From positions 1,612,001-1,676,000 of the forward strand of contig NZ_VIWX01000001.1 in assembly GCF_007829955.1 (NCBI RefSeq): DNA of 64,000 bases, in the 5' to 3' direction. Position 1 is the stretch's first letter, and every line of letters begins with the position of its first letter. A model generated the notes under the pieces. That model was not told the origin of the DNA. It saw only the letters and a program-made list of their open reading frames with translations, and did no database searches. Origin of the DNA: Saccharopolyspora dendranthemae (GTDB lineage Bacteria; Actinomycetota; Actinomycetes; Mycobacteriales; Pseudonocardiaceae). This document shows positions 51,392 to 60,400 of this stretch, in pieces. A program made the position numbers and the translations under genes.

Positions 51392-51937
51392 ATGAGTCTG
51401 GAGCGCTCGATCGATCCTGATCCGTACTCGTTCCTGCCTGCGGTCCCCGAGTTCACCGTCACCTCCACCGACGTGGCCGACGGCCGGGCGATGTCGAAGG
51501 CGCAGGCCTTCGACGGCATGGGCGCGAACGGGCAGAACGTGTCCCCGCAGCTGAGCTGGTCGGGCTTCCCGGAGACGACCAAGAGCTTCGTGGTCACCTG
51601 CTTCGACCCGGACGCACCGATCCCGGGCGGCTTCTGGCACTGGGTCCTGGTCGACGTGCCCGCCGACGTCACCGAGCTGGCCGCCGACGCGGGCAACCGC
51701 AACGGGCAGAACATCCCGGCGGGTTCGTTCCACGTCGCCAACGACATGGGCGAACGCGCGTTCGGCGGTGCCGCTCCGCCGCCGGGCGACCGGCCGCACC
51801 GGTACTACTTCGTGGTGCACGCGGTGGACACCGATCAGTTGGGCGCGGACGAGAACGCGTCCCCGGCGGTGGTCAGCTTCAATCTGGCCTTCCACACCGT
51901 CGGTCGCGCCGTCATCACCCCGACCTACCAGCACTGA
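51392..51937 (+). CDS. YbhB/YbcL family PEBP-like protein
   Basis: 181 residues of the phosphatidylethanolamine-binding/Raf-kinase-inhibitor-like family. The ligand pocket motifs are FVVTCFDPDAPIPGGFWHWV and the later PPPGDRPHRYYFVVHAV, with SPQLSWSGFP before them. No signal peptide is visible, so it is cytoplasmic. The ATG at 51392 has AAGGAGG at good spacing. Function in bacteria is not settled; phosphorylated small ligands are suspected. It stands alone between the kinase gene (divergent) and the VanZ-like gene. Confidence 0.92.
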   Translation: MSLERSIDPDPYSFLPAVPEFTVTSTDVADGRAMSKAQAFDGMGANGQNVSPQLSWSGFPETTKSFVVTCFDPDAPIPGGFWHWVLVDVPADVTELAADAGNRNGQNIPAGSFHVANDMGERAFGGAAPPPGDRPHRYYFVVHAVDTDQLGADENASPAVVSFNLAFHTVGRAVITPTYQH

Positions 51938-52056
51938 TGCTGTTGTCCGTCGCGCCCGTCCGGATCTCTCCGGGCGGGCGCGACGTCGTGATCACCCGAT
52001 CGAGCTGTATCTGTTGAGGGTGTTCGCGCCTCTTTCTTCATGAGGAGGTGCGAGAG

Positions 52057-53046
52057 ATGAGTCTGCTGCCGGGATCCGCCGCAGCGGTGATCGCGATCGG
52101 GGTCGCCGCGCTGCTGCTGCCGTCGTTCGTCGCCGGCCACTACCGCAGGCACGGCGAGCTGCGCGTCGGCACGGCCGCGCTGCGCTTCGCGGTGCTGCTC
52201 TACGCGATCGGGCTGGCCTGCTACGTCCTGCCGCCGGTCGGCACCTCCTGCTTCCCCGCGCAACTGCGCCCGCTGTCGGCGCTGACCAGCACCGCCGGGA
52301 TCGAGCAGTTCGTCTGCAACATCGCGCTGTTCGTCCCGCTGGGCGCGCTGCTGAGACGGGCACCAGCGGTCACCGCCCTGACGGGGGCCGGCTTGTCGGT
52401 GTTCGTCGAGGCCACCCAGCTGACCGGCCTGTGGTTCCAGTTCCCCTGCTCCTACCGCGTTTTCGACGTCGACGACGTCATCGCCAACACCGCAGGGTCG
52501 CTGCTCGGGAGCTTCCTCGCACCGCTGCTGCGCGGCCTCCCGAGCGGCAGCAGCAGGTGCGCCGGCGAACCGCGGCCGGTCTCGGCCGAGCGGCGGCTGC
52601 TGGCGATGTGCTGCGACGTCCTGCTGCTGTGGTGGCTGGGTGTGACGTGCGTGCACCTGACCGGGTTCGCGTTGCGCTGGTCCGGCGTCCCGCCCTCGTC
52701 GGCGTTGCAGGCCGGCGCGGCGTGGCTGACCCCGTCCCTGGCCCTGCTGGGCGTGACCCGCCGCGGGGACGGCACGCCCGGACAGCGGCTCGTCCTGCTG
52801 CGAGCGCGCTCACCTGGTCGACTGGCCGTGGTGCTGCGGTGGGCGCTGGGCACGGGCGGACTGGCGCTGCTGCAAGGTGGCTGCGAGCTGCTGCGCGGCG
52901 CCCCCAGCGCGGTGCTCGGCCTGCTGTGGTGCTGCGCGCACGCGGTCGGTGTGATCTGCGACCGAGATCGGCGTGGAATCACCGGGCGGCTCGCCGGGTT
53001 GGAACTGAGCGACGTGCGCGGGCCGGAGACGGCCCGCACCGAGTGA
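52057..53046 (+). CDS. VanZ-like membrane protein with extra C-terminal membrane domain
   Basis: 329 residues. The first 170 are VanZ-like with hydrophobic segments and the diagnostic blocks FVCNIALFVPLGALLRRA, LSVFVEATQLTG and FDVDDVIANTAGSLLGSFL; VanZ proteins relate to glycopeptide/lipopeptide resistance and wall biology. Residues 190-310 form an RDD-like membrane unit (ERRLLAMCCDVLLLWWLGVT; GTPGQRLVLLRARSPGR). This VanZ-RDD combination is seen in actinobacteria. The ATG at 52057 has AGGAGG eight bases upstream. It lies 14 bp before mycothione reductase and may be co-transcribed with it. Confidence 0.85.
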   Translation: MSLLPGSAAAVIAIGVAALLLPSFVAGHYRRHGELRVGTAALRFAVLLYAIGLACYVLPPVGTSCFPAQLRPLSALTSTAGIEQFVCNIALFVPLGALLRRAPAVTALTGAGLSVFVEATQLTGLWFQFPCSYRVFDVDDVIANTAGSLLGSFLAPLLRGLPSGSSRCAGEPRPVSAERRLLAMCCDVLLLWWLGVTCVHLTGFALRWSGVPPSSALQAGAAWLTPSLALLGVTRRGDGTPGQRLVLLRARSPGRLAVVLRWALGTGGLALLQGGCELLRGAPSAVLGLLWCCAHAVGVICDRDRRGITGRLAGLELSDVRGPETARTE

Positions 53047-53060
53047 GGCAGGATGGGACC

Positions 53061-54458
53061 GTGCGGCACTTCGATCTAGTCATCATCGGCTCCGGCTCCG
53101 GCAACTCGATCCTCGACGACCGGTTCGCCGACTGGAACGTGGCCATCGTCGAGAAGGGCATCGGCCCCAACGACGCCTACGGCGGCACCTGCCTGAACGT
53201 CGGGTGCATCCCGACCAAGATGTTCGTGCACACCGCGGACGTCGCGGGCGCGCCGAGCGCGGGCGCCGGGCTGGGCGTCGACCTGGACCTGCGGGGAGTG
53301 CGCTGGCCGGAGATCAGGGACCGCATCTTCGGGCGCATCGACCCGATCTCCGAAGGCGGCCGCCGCTACCGCGCAGAGGGCTCGCCCAACGTGACCCTCT
53401 ACAGCGGCAACGCCGCGTTCACCGGCGTCAAGCAGCTGAGCGTCCAGACCGGGAGCGGCAGCGAGACCATCACCGCCGACCGGTTCGTGGTCGCCGCCGG
53501 TGGACGTCCGGTCATCCCCGACGTGCCGGGTCTGGACCAGATCGAGGTCCGCACCAGCGACGACGTGATGCGCCTGGAGGAGCTGCCGCGCCGGGTGATC
53601 ATCATGGGCACCGGTTTCATCGGTGCCGAGTTCGCGCACGTGTTCAGCTCGCTCGGCGTCGAGGTCACCATGATCGGCCGGTCCAACCGGGTGCTGCGCG
53701 CCGAGGACACCGACGTGTCGACGCGGTTCACCGAGATCGCCACCGAGCGGTGGGACCTGCGGCTCAACCGCAAGGTCGTCTCCGCCGAGAAGGTGGGTGA
53801 TCAGGTCCGGCTGAACCTGGAGGGCCCGGACGGCGAGGACACCGTCGAGGCCGACGAGCTGCTGATCGCGGTCGGACGCACCCCCAACACCGATCTGATC
53901 GACGCGGCGGCCGGCGGCATGGAGATCAACGACGCGGGCAAGATCGCGGTCGACGACACCCAGCGCACTTCCGTCGACGGCGTGTGGGCGCTCGGCGACA
54001 TCAGCTCCGACCACGAGCTCAAGCACGTCGCCAACCACGAGACCCGCGTCGTGCAGCACAACCTCCTGCACCCCGAGGCCCCGATCGCCTCCGATCACCG
54101 CTTCGTGCCGCACGCGGTGTTCTCCGGTCCGCAGATCGCTTCGGTGGGCCTCACCGAGCAGGAAGCGCGGCAGCGAGGGGTCGAGTACGTGTCCTCCACC
54201 GAGGACTACGCGGGCATCGCCTACGGCTGGGCCATGGAGGACACCACGGGGTTCGCCAAGATCCTGGCCGACCCGAACACCGGGCTCCTGCTCGGCGCGC
54301 ACATCATCGGCCCGCAGGCCCCGACGCTGCTGCAGCCGATCATCCAGGCCATGCACTTCGGCCTGGACGCGCGCAGCATGGCGCGCGGTCAGTACTGGAT
54401 CCACCCGGCGATGCCGGAGCTGCTGGAGAACGCGCTGCTCAACCTGCCGCTCAACTGA
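53061..54458 (+). CDS. mtr: Mycothione reductase
   Basis: Reduces mycothiol disulfide with NADPH, keeping the actinobacterial thiol pool reduced. The 465-residue flavoprotein starts VRHFDLVIIGSGSGNSILDD (FAD loop). It carries the redox disulfide in GGTCLNVGCIPTKMFVHTAD, the NADPH loop in IMGTGFIGAEFAHVFSSLGV, LLIAVGRTPNTDLIDAAAGG, and the C-terminal active-site His-Glu in YWIHPAMPELLENAL. The long start with FAD loop spacing and the HPAMPE end separate it from lipoamide dehydrogenases. Its presence marks a mycothiol user. The 3' end overlaps the peptidase E gene by eight bases. Confidence 0.95.
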   Translation: MRHFDLVIIGSGSGNSILDDRFADWNVAIVEKGIGPNDAYGGTCLNVGCIPTKMFVHTADVAGAPSAGAGLGVDLDLRGVRWPEIRDRIFGRIDPISEGGRRYRAEGSPNVTLYSGNAAFTGVKQLSVQTGSGSETITADRFVVAAGGRPVIPDVPGLDQIEVRTSDDVMRLEELPRRVIIMGTGFIGAEFAHVFSSLGVEVTMIGRSNRVLRAEDTDVSTRFTEIATERWDLRLNRKVVSAEKVGDQVRLNLEGPDGEDTVEADELLIAVGRTPNTDLIDAAAGGMEINDAGKIAVDDTQRTSVDGVWALGDISSDHELKHVANHETRVVQHNLLHPEAPIASDHRFVPHAVFSGPQIASVGLTEQEARQRGVEYVSSTEDYAGIAYGWAMEDTTGFAKILADPNTGLLLGAHIIGPQAPTLLQPIIQAMHFGLDARSMARGQYWIHPAMPELLENALLNLPLN

Positions 54459-55182
54459 GCCGGCGCACGTCCAAAGCCGTTTCGACCGCGGTCCCGTCCG
54501 GGCCGCGGTCGACTCGGTACGCCCCGGCCTCGCGCTTCTCGGCGAGCGCTTCGACGAGCTCGGTGTCCCGGTAGAGCAGGCCCACCCCGTCGTCGGTGGC
54601 GAAGCCCGGGGGCAGCGTCCCGTCGGCGATCAAGCGCTGGAACAGCGGGCGCCGCCCGGGTTCGCTGTCGTAGTGCACCCCGTTGGAGTGCGGGAGCAGG
54701 CCGAGCCCGTCGGTGATCGGCCGCAGGTCGGGACCGAACGAGTCCGTGGTGCCGCCCGCGTGCCAGCAGATCGATCCCGCTGAGACTCCGGTCAGCACGA
54801 CACCCGCCTGCCACGCTTCGCGGAAGATCTCGTCGAGCCCGTGCAGCCGCCACATCGCCAGCAATCCGGCGACGCTGCCGCCGAAGACCCACACGACGTC
54901 CCTGGTGAGCAGGTGCTCGCGAACGTCCTCGATGTTCGGCATCGGGAACAGCGCCAGGTGGCTGGGCTGCCAGCCCTCGTTCACGGCGCTGCCGTAGAAG
55001 GTGTTGATCACTCTGGCGTCGTCGCCGACCGCCGTTGCCAAGAAGCAGACCCGCGGTGCCCGGCCGGTCGTCCCGGCGAGCTCGACGGCGTGCCGGGTCA
55101 GCGGGCCTGGCACCCAGGGCAGGCGTGGGGAGGCGCGGATACCGCCGCTGGTGGCGAGGATCGTCGGGGCGTCAGCAGGCAC
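54451..55182 (-). CDS. Peptidase E family (S51) serine peptidase
   Basis: 243 residues. The nucleophile elbow is VVLTGVSAGSICWHAGGTTD, the earlier strand motif is VVWVFGGSVAGLLAMWRLHG, and HSNGVHYDSEPGRRPLFQRL holds a conserved His region. S51 enzymes (aspartyl dipeptidase, cyanophycinase-related) remove N-terminal Asp dipeptides or act on similar bonds. There is no signal peptide. It converges on mtr with an 8-bp overlap of the two stops. The specificity is inferred only at family level. Confidence 0.88.
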   Translation of the reverse strand: MPADAPTILATSGGIRASPRLPWVPGPLTRHAVELAGTTGRAPRVCFLATAVGDDARVINTFYGSAVNEGWQPSHLALFPMPNIEDVREHLLTRDVVWVFGGSVAGLLAMWRLHGLDEIFREAWQAGVVLTGVSAGSICWHAGGTTDSFGPDLRPITDGLGLLPHSNGVHYDSEPGRRPLFQRLIADGTLPPGFATDDGVGLLYRDTELVEALAEKREAGAYRVDRGPDGTAVETALDVRRLS

Positions 55183-55227
55183 GCTCGAAGACTATCCAGC
55201 TCACGCCTCGACGAGCCAGTGCTGTGT

Positions 55228-55488
55228 TCACGCGCCGAGGGTGGCCCCGGGGTCTGCCCAGTAGTCGGTGCCCACGTCGAAGGTGCCGTCAACGGCCGGA
55301 ACGGCCCACGACGCCGCCACCACTCCGGCGGTGAACCCCCGGCCGCGCTGCGCTGGAACCGGGCTCGGTTCGAGCGTCACCGCTGGTGCGCCGAATCGCG
55401 TGATCACGATGTGCTCGCCCGCTTCCGCTCGTTCGATCAGCTCGGTCAGCCGTTCGGCGGCTTCGTCCACGGAAAACTCAACAGCCAT
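55228..55488 (-). CDS. Phd/YefM-type antitoxin without adjacent toxin
   Basis: 86 residues with the Phd-like N-terminal DNA-binding fold: MAVEFSVDEAAERLTELIER then AEAGEHIVITRFGAPAVTLE, the standard antitoxin pattern. The C-terminal half (FTAGVVAASWAVPAVDGTFD) should bind a toxin, normally a VapC-like PIN or Doc. No toxin gene lies downstream, where peptidase E begins 45 bp away on the same strand. It may be an orphan, or act with a distant toxin such as the PIN protein at 63022. The start is the ATG at 55488. Confidence 0.82.
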   Translation of the reverse strand: MAVEFSVDEAAERLTELIERAEAGEHIVITRFGAPAVTLEPSPVPAQRGRGFTAGVVAASWAVPAVDGTFDVGTDYWADPGATLGA

Positions 55489-55600
55489 GCCGCCAAGTTA
55501 CCCGCATCACATAGATCATGAGTCCGACTCGCGTAGTCGATTGGGCGATTCTGCCTACGGAAGTCGTCCTTTTCGTCACGTCCACCCGGAACGCGAGGTC

Positions 55601-57121
55601 TCAGCCGAGACCTGCGATCACCGGCGGCAGACCTGAGGGCGTTCCTCCGTCCAGGAGGCGGCGCAGCGCATCGGTGTCGAGGTGCTCGGCGACCAGATCG
55701 CCGAGCAGGTCGAGCTGCGCGTCACGGATGTCGGCGAAGACCGTGTTCTCGGCAGCCCGGAATCCCTCTCGCCCGGCCAACCCCGCGGCCCATCCCAGGA
55801 ACTCGCGGCGGAACGCGTCGTTCTCGAACAGCCCGTGCCAGTGCGTGCCGAGCACCGGCCCCGAGACACCGCCCTCTCCCTCGCCGTCGGGTAGCGTGAC
55901 CAGCGGCTCCAGGTCGCCTCGGCGGACGGCGGCGCCGTGGTGGATCTCGTAACCGCTGACTTCCGCGCCGAAGGCCTCACCGCGCGGCCGGGCGAGCGTC
56001 TTCTCCCGCGCGAAGTCGATCTCCAGGTCGAGAAGTCCGAGGCCGTCGACCGCACCTGATCCGGATTCGACCTCGTCGTGGATGCGCCTGGTAAGCATCT
56101 GGAACCCGCCGCAGATCCCGGCCACCGGCAGCCCGGCGCGCGCGTGCTGGCCGATGGCCTCGGCGAGGCCGCTCTCCCGCAGCCAGGCGAGATCGGCGAC
56201 GGTGGACTTCGAGCCGGGCAGCACCACGAGATCGGCATCGGAGAGCCGGGAGGGTTCGGTCACGAACCGCACTGCCACACCGGGTTCGGCCGCCAGCGCC
56301 TCGACGTCGGTGGCGTTGGAGATCCTCGGCAGCCGGGGCACGGCGACCCGCAGCCACTGCCCGCCGCGCGGCGGAGCAGGGCGGCCGACGACGCCGTCGG
56401 CGACGTAGGACAGCGAGTCCTCGGCGTCGAGCCACAGGTCCTCGGCCCACGGCAGGACTCCGTGAACGGGCCTGCCGGTCAAGCCCTTCAGCTGGTCCAG
56501 GCCCGGGCGCAGCAGCTCGGGATCGCCGCGAAACTTGTTGATCACGAAGCCCGCCACGAGCGCCTGATCAGCCGGGTCCAGCAGCGACAGGGTGCCGAAG
56601 AGCTGCGCGAACACGCCGCCGCGGTCGATGTCGCCGACCACCACCACCGGCAGCCGAGCGGCCTGCGCGAGTCCCATGTTGGCGATGTCGCTGGCCCGCA
56701 GGTTGATCTCCGCGGGCGATCCGGCGCCCTCGCAGATCACGTAGTCGTGCTCCCGCCGCAGTTCCTCCAACGTGGACGCGACGGTGTCGAGCAAGGCCGC
56801 CTTCCGCTCGCGGTAGGACAGCGCGGTGACCTCGCCCGCGACCCGGCCCAGCACCACCACCTGCGAACTCCGGTCGCTGCCCGGCTTGAGCAGCACCGGG
56901 TTGAAGCGCACGGACGGCTCGATCCCGCACGCCGCGGCCTGCACCGCCTGCGCCCGCCCGATCTCCCCGCCGTCAGGGGTGACGACCGAGTTGTTGGACA
57001 TGTTCTGCGCCTTGAACGGCGCGACCCGCGCACCCGACCGCGCCAGCCACCGGCAGATCCCCGCGGTCAGCACGCTCTTGCCCGCATCCGACGTCGTCCC
57101 GGCGACCAGCAGCGCATTCAC
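55601..57121 (-). CDS. cobQ: Cobyric acid synthase
   Basis: Amidates side chains b, d, e and g of adenosylcobyrinic diamide. The 506-residue protein has [20 protein letters not shown] (P-loop), [40 protein letters not shown] and [15 protein letters not shown]. The C-terminal glutaminase has the nucleophile Cys in [18 protein letters not shown] and the His in [20 protein letters not shown]. The GTG at 57121 is the start. It is separated by more than 12 kb from the other cob genes and no riboswitch is visible directly upstream, so its control may differ. It is divergent from the YbaB gene. Confidence 0.96.
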   Translation of the reverse strand: MNALLVAGTTSDAGKSVLTAGICRWLARSGARVAPFKAQNMSNNSVVTPDGGEIGRAQAVQAAACGIEPSVRFNPVLLKPGSDRSSQVVVLGRVAGEVTALSYRERKAALLDTVASTLEELRREHDYVICEGAGSPAEINLRASDIANMGLAQAARLPVVVVGDIDRGGVFAQLFGTLSLLDPADQALVAGFVINKFRGDPELLRPGLDQLKGLTGRPVHGVLPWAEDLWLDAEDSLSYVADGVVGRPAPPRGGQWLRVAVPRLPRISNATDVEALAAEPGVAVRFVTEPSRLSDADLVVLPGSKSTVADLAWLRESGLAEAIGQHARAGLPVAGICGGFQMLTRRIHDEVESGSGAVDGLGLLDLEIDFAREKTLARPRGEAFGAEVSGYEIHHGAAVRRGDLEPLVTLPDGEGEGGVSGPVLGTHWHGLFENDAFRREFLGWAAGLAGREGFRAAENTVFADIRDAQLDLLGDLVAEHLDTDALRRLLDGGTPSGLPPVIAGLG

Positions 57122-57235
57122 ACCTAGTTCCTACCCCATGCCCCTCCTGTGGGAACCGACACCCGAAACCCGGACACGGGAAGAACCTGCTCAACTACCC
57201 TGCCGACTGGCCTTCCCCTCGACCCACGGATTCCC

Positions 57236-57679
57236 ATGACGACACCTGACGACTGGCTGAGCGACTACAACGCCAAGCTGCAGCAGATCAAGACCGACAC
57301 CGACCGCGCGCAGGAAGAACTCACGCAGGTCGGCGCCTCCGCGACCTCCCCTGACGGGCAGATCACGGTCAAGGTCAACAGCAGCGGCGTGCTGGAGGAC
57401 ATCCGCTTCGGCAACGGGTTCCAGCACCCGAAACCGGATCAGGTCGCCACGGCGATCATGACCTGCGTGCGCGACGCCCAGCGCCAGGCCGCCGGCCAGA
57501 TGGTCGAGGTCATGCAGCAGTTCGTCGGAGACGGAGCCGCCCTCGACTTCGTCAAGAACAGCCTCCCCCACGGCTACGCGGGCGACGGAACCGACGAGGA
57601 CCAGCAGCAACCGCCCGCACGCCCCGCGTCACCTCCCGACGACGATGACGACAACTCGAACGGGAGCTTCCTGCGATGA
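57236..57679 (+). CDS. YbaB/EbfC-like protein of a type VII-associated cassette
   Basis: 147 residues. After a short N-terminal helix (WLSDYNAKLQQIKTDTDRAQ) comes the YbaB fold: SPDGQITVKVNSSGVLEDIR, FGNGFQHPKPDQVATAIMTC and a long helix DAQRQAAGQMVEVMQQFVG. The tail is acidic and Pro-rich (DDDDDNSNGSFLR). YbaB proteins bind DNA; in Pseudonocardiales divergent copies precede EspC- or WXG-type genes, where their role is not known. The ATG at 57236 matches the domain start. It shares an ATGA overlap with the next gene, so the cassette is one operon. Confidence 0.82.
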   Translation: MTTPDDWLSDYNAKLQQIKTDTDRAQEELTQVGASATSPDGQITVKVNSSGVLEDIRFGNGFQHPKPDQVATAIMTCVRDAQRQAAGQMVEVMQQFVGDGAALDFVKNSLPHGYAGDGTDEDQQQPPARPASPPDDDDDNSNGSFLR

Positions 57680-57990
57680 GCGACGGCTTCCGGGCGGACG
57701 TCCCGGTCATCAAGCAGCACAGCAACCAGGTCCAAGGCTTCGCCGACCAAGTCAACACAGCCCACGGCGCAGCAGAAACAACCATGGACACGAACGCCTT
57801 CGGCATCTTCGGCCAGTTCCTGGCATCGCAGTGCATCGCGCAGTGCGAGGTCGTGAAGTCCGCAATCGAAAGCGGCGGCAAAGCACTGACCGAAATCCAA
57901 AGTGCCCTCGACGCGACAGCCGCCGACTACCTGGCAACCGATCAGGAGAGCGGCGCGATCCTAAAAGAGGTGAACGTTGACTTCGGCTGA
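57676..57990 (+). CDS. EspC-like (DUF2580) type VII secretion-associated protein
   Basis: 104 residues resembling the EspC/DUF2580 family: FRADVPVIKQHSNQVQGFAD, QVNTAHGAAETTMDTNAFGI, FGQFLASQCIAQCEVVKSAI and a final helix DATAADYLATDQESGAILKE with the Y-x(3)-D/E-type end seen in type VII targets. Such small helical-hairpin proteins are exported or act as partners of larger substrates. The ATG at 57676 overlaps the YbaB stop (ATGA), and its own end overlaps the next gene by 14 bases. It probably pairs with the 57977 protein. Confidence 0.8.
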   Translation: MSDGFRADVPVIKQHSNQVQGFADQVNTAHGAAETTMDTNAFGIFGQFLASQCIAQCEVVKSAIESGGKALTEIQSALDATAADYLATDQESGAILKEVNVDFG

Positions 57991-59065
57991 TGAAATGGTC
58001 GTCACGGACTCTGAGGCAGAAGCTGATGCGGTGGCGAAAAATACCAAGAACCCGATGGACGGAGCAGGCGGCGTAGAGAACGTCGTTTCCATCTACAAGG
58101 GCATCGAGAACGGTGATTGGGACACAGTCGGGCTCAGCGCCGTAGGAGTCGGCGTCGACGCTGTCTCGCTGGCCACCAACCCACTCGGAACGCTTGCGAG
58201 CTGGGGCGTCGGCTACATCATGGAGCACGTCGAGTTCATCAAAGAACCCTTCGACGCCCTCATGGGAAACCCGGACGCAATCTCCGGAATGGCTTCTACC
58301 TGGGGGAAGATCGGTGAAGAGCTGAAATCTGTTGGTCAGGAGTACGCCCAGACGGTTCGCAACACCACTGGTTGGGAAGGAAAAGCCGCGGAGGCATACC
58401 GGAATCTCGGTGATGGTGGCGCAAAAACGATCGATGCACTCGCCACAGCAAGCACAGGCTTGAAGGCGTCGGTCGATGGCGTTGGCGCCTTGGTATCCGC
58501 CGTGCGTGGAATCGTCCGCGACCTCATCGCTGGCGCGATCGGCGAGATCATTGCCGCGCTGGCCAAGTGGGGAATCGCGGCGGTGTGCACGGCTGGCGTC
58601 GCTATCGGCGGTGCTATCGCGGATGCCGTTCGAATCGCGTTGCAGTGGGCCGAGAAGATTTCAGGCTGGATGCAGAAGCTCGGCACAGCGATGAAGAACA
58701 TGTGGAACAAGCTCGACGAACTCGGAACGGCGGCGACGTCCATCCGAAAGGGCGTCGATGAGTTCTTCAGCGGCCTTTCCACTCCCCCCGAGGGGAACCT
58801 TCTCAAGCTCCAGAACAAGGACACGCCTCTGACGGCCGGGAAGGTCGACGAACTCGCGGAAGGCGCAACGGGCAGTGGCAGCAAGTTGAAAGACGCTTGG
58901 GAAGGCACCAAGGCAGGCGGCTCTGGGTATCAGCCGTTCGCGAAGGGCGATGTCTGGCAGCCGAGCATGAGCATGGGTCCAGGAGCGGGATCCTACAAGG
59001 GCGCCTACGAGCTCGATAAGGAGAGCGCCAAGCTCGACGATGGCAATGAGCAGGAAGGCAAGTAG
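57977..59065 (+). CDS. Large WXG-type helical protein with membrane-active middle segment
   Basis: 362 residues. Residues 110-200 form a WXG100-like helical hairpin with the turn TGWEGKAAEAYRNLGDGGAK (W-x-G). Then comes a hydrophobic, Gly/Ala-rich stretch (LIAGAIGEIIAALAKWGIAA, VCTAGVAIGGAIADAVRIAL) that could form a helical hairpin in a membrane. A polar C-terminus follows (GYQPFAKGDVWQPSMSMGPG). No catalytic toxin domain is recognisable. The TTG at 57977 has AGAGGTGA upstream and overlaps the EspC-like gene. Third positions are more A/T-rich than in neighbouring genes. A secreted, membrane-inserting effector is plausible but unproven; a scaffold for the secretion system is the alternative. 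Confidence 0.75.
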   Translation: MTSADEMVVTDSEAEADAVAKNTKNPMDGAGGVENVVSIYKGIENGDWDTVGLSAVGVGVDAVSLATNPLGTLASWGVGYIMEHVEFIKEPFDALMGNPDAISGMASTWGKIGEELKSVGQEYAQTVRNTTGWEGKAAEAYRNLGDGGAKTIDALATASTGLKASVDGVGALVSAVRGIVRDLIAGAIGEIIAALAKWGIAAVCTAGVAIGGAIADAVRIALQWAEKISGWMQKLGTAMKNMWNKLDELGTAATSIRKGVDEFFSGLSTPPEGNLLKLQNKDTPLTAGKVDELAEGATGSGSKLKDAWEGTKAGGSGYQPFAKGDVWQPSMSMGPGAGSYKGAYELDKESAKLDDGNEQEGK

Positions 59066-59068
59066 TCG

Positions 59069-59722
59069 ATGAGCACATGGAACTCGAACAGCATCGGTGT
59101 GCGGTTGGCGAAACTGGTGCTCGGACTGCTGACGACTGCCTGCATTCTCATGCTCTGGCCGACAATTGTCTTCTCCTTCCCGGAGAAGGCCGAGAAGCAA
59201 AACGCCACTGCCCTCGTCGAGTCATGCAAGGATACCGGCCCGATCACTAGGCGCGGGTTCGGCCACAACTGGGACTGCGCTGTGCGGATTCGCGACGATG
59301 AGACCGGCAGGTCCTGGACGACCGCGATCGACATGAACTTCTTCTCCCCCGAAGACGTCGGCAAGGAGAAGCGACTCACGTGGGGCCACGGTGGTGGGCG
59401 CGCGAGCACAAACAACGAGACGTACATCTACACGCGAGCCGAGGGGTACCCAACGGGGGTTCGAACTCTAGTCGCGATTGTAACCGCGATCATCATCCTT
59501 CCCCCTGCCCTGTGGCTCTTGGCGAAGTCCATTGTGTGGAGCTTCTCGCGGGACGAGCAACGCAAGTTCTGGGAGAAGATCAATGGCACGCCAGAGGAAA
59601 GAGCCGAGAAAAAGCGCAAGAAGCAGGAAGAAGACGCGCAATGGCGCGAAACGCAGCGTCGCCGAGCCGAGCAGCACGAGGCGGCCAAGGCTGCACGCGA
59701 CCGCGCAAAGGACCAGCGGTAG
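59069..59722 (+). CDS. Two-TM membrane protein, last gene of type VII cassette
   Basis: 217 residues with TM1 near the start (LAKLVLGLLTTACILMLWPT) and TM2 near residue 132-152 (VRTLVAIVTAIIILPPALWL). Between them is an extracytoplasmic domain of about 90 residues containing two Cys (ESCKDTGPITRRGFGHNWDC), reminiscent of DUF6346-type proteins. The cytoplasmic tail is a charged helix (EERAEKKRKKQEEDAQWRET). It starts three bases after the WXG-type gene stop, so it is tightly coupled. If the WXG-type protein is a membrane-acting effector, this would be the natural immunity protein; otherwise it is a membrane partner. Confidence 0.75.
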   Translation: MSTWNSNSIGVRLAKLVLGLLTTACILMLWPTIVFSFPEKAEKQNATALVESCKDTGPITRRGFGHNWDCAVRIRDDETGRSWTTAIDMNFFSPEDVGKEKRLTWGHGGGRASTNNETYIYTRAEGYPTGVRTLVAIVTAIIILPPALWLLAKSIVWSFSRDEQRKFWEKINGTPEERAEKKRKKQEEDAQWRETQRRRAEQHEAAKAARDRAKDQR

Positions 59723-59755
59723 TGCAGTCGCTTCCGCCCAGGCCGGTGCCGCAGG

Positions 59756-60322
59756 TCACGGGATCAGGTCTGGGCGGGTTTCGCCGATTGCTCGGGTGAG
59801 GCGCTGCACGGCGGTCTTGTGCGGGAGCTTAAGGCGCGGGACTTCCGGGTTCTCCGGGTCGGCGAGCACTGGGTGGCGTGAAAGAAATCCGCTGTCGACG
59901 GGCTGAAACAGCAGTGCTGCGGCGACCGGGCTCGAATTCGGATCGTCCTTGGCCTTCGGTTGCGGCAGCCTGCCGTGCAGCGCGCGGATCTCGGTCCAGG
60001 CGATCAGGTCGAACTTCCCGTTGTCCCGCAACCAGATCCCGCGGTCGTCGAGGTGCACGCGCTCCGGCCTGGCGAGCATCACCAGGCCGACGAGGATCAT
60101 CAGGACACCCGGGACGAAGACGAACAAGGTCATGGCCCAACCGATCACGGCAGCGACCGAGGCCGGACTTCTCACCGCTTCTTCCGGGTTGAGCGCGAGG
60201 TAGAGCGCGCAACTCCCGACCAGCGCCATGAACAAACCACCGCCCACGCACCCAACGCCCTCGCGGTACTTGACGACCTTCGCCGAATCGCTGGGCGCCC
60301 ACATCTCGGTCTGCACGGGCAC
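59756..60322 (-). CDS. Two-TM protein with PH-like cytoplasmic domain, hypothetical
   Basis: 188 residues. Two hydrophobic helices in the first 85 residues (GGGLFMALVGSCALYLALNP; AAVIGWAMTLFVFVPGVLMI) are followed by VGLVMLARPERVHLDDRGIW, a strand-rich segment similar to bacterial PH-like membrane proteins (LRDNGKFDLIAWTEIRALHG). No catalytic residues are seen. It converges on the type VII cassette with 33 bp between stops and follows the GntR-TetR regulator on the same strand after 78 bp. The GTG at 60322 is the start. Function unknown. Confidence 0.75.
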   Translation of the reverse strand: MPVQTEMWAPSDSAKVVKYREGVGCVGGGLFMALVGSCALYLALNPEEAVRSPASVAAVIGWAMTLFVFVPGVLMILVGLVMLARPERVHLDDRGIWLRDNGKFDLIAWTEIRALHGRLPQPKAKDDPNSSPVAAALLFQPVDSGFLSRHPVLADPENPEVPRLKLPHKTAVQRLTRAIGETRPDLIP

Positions 60323-60400
60323 CCACCCTAGGAGATGGGTTCCGCACGCGGACGGGGAATCGGGCGTTCCAGTCCACTTGGGGTCGAGGCGACGCGGAGG

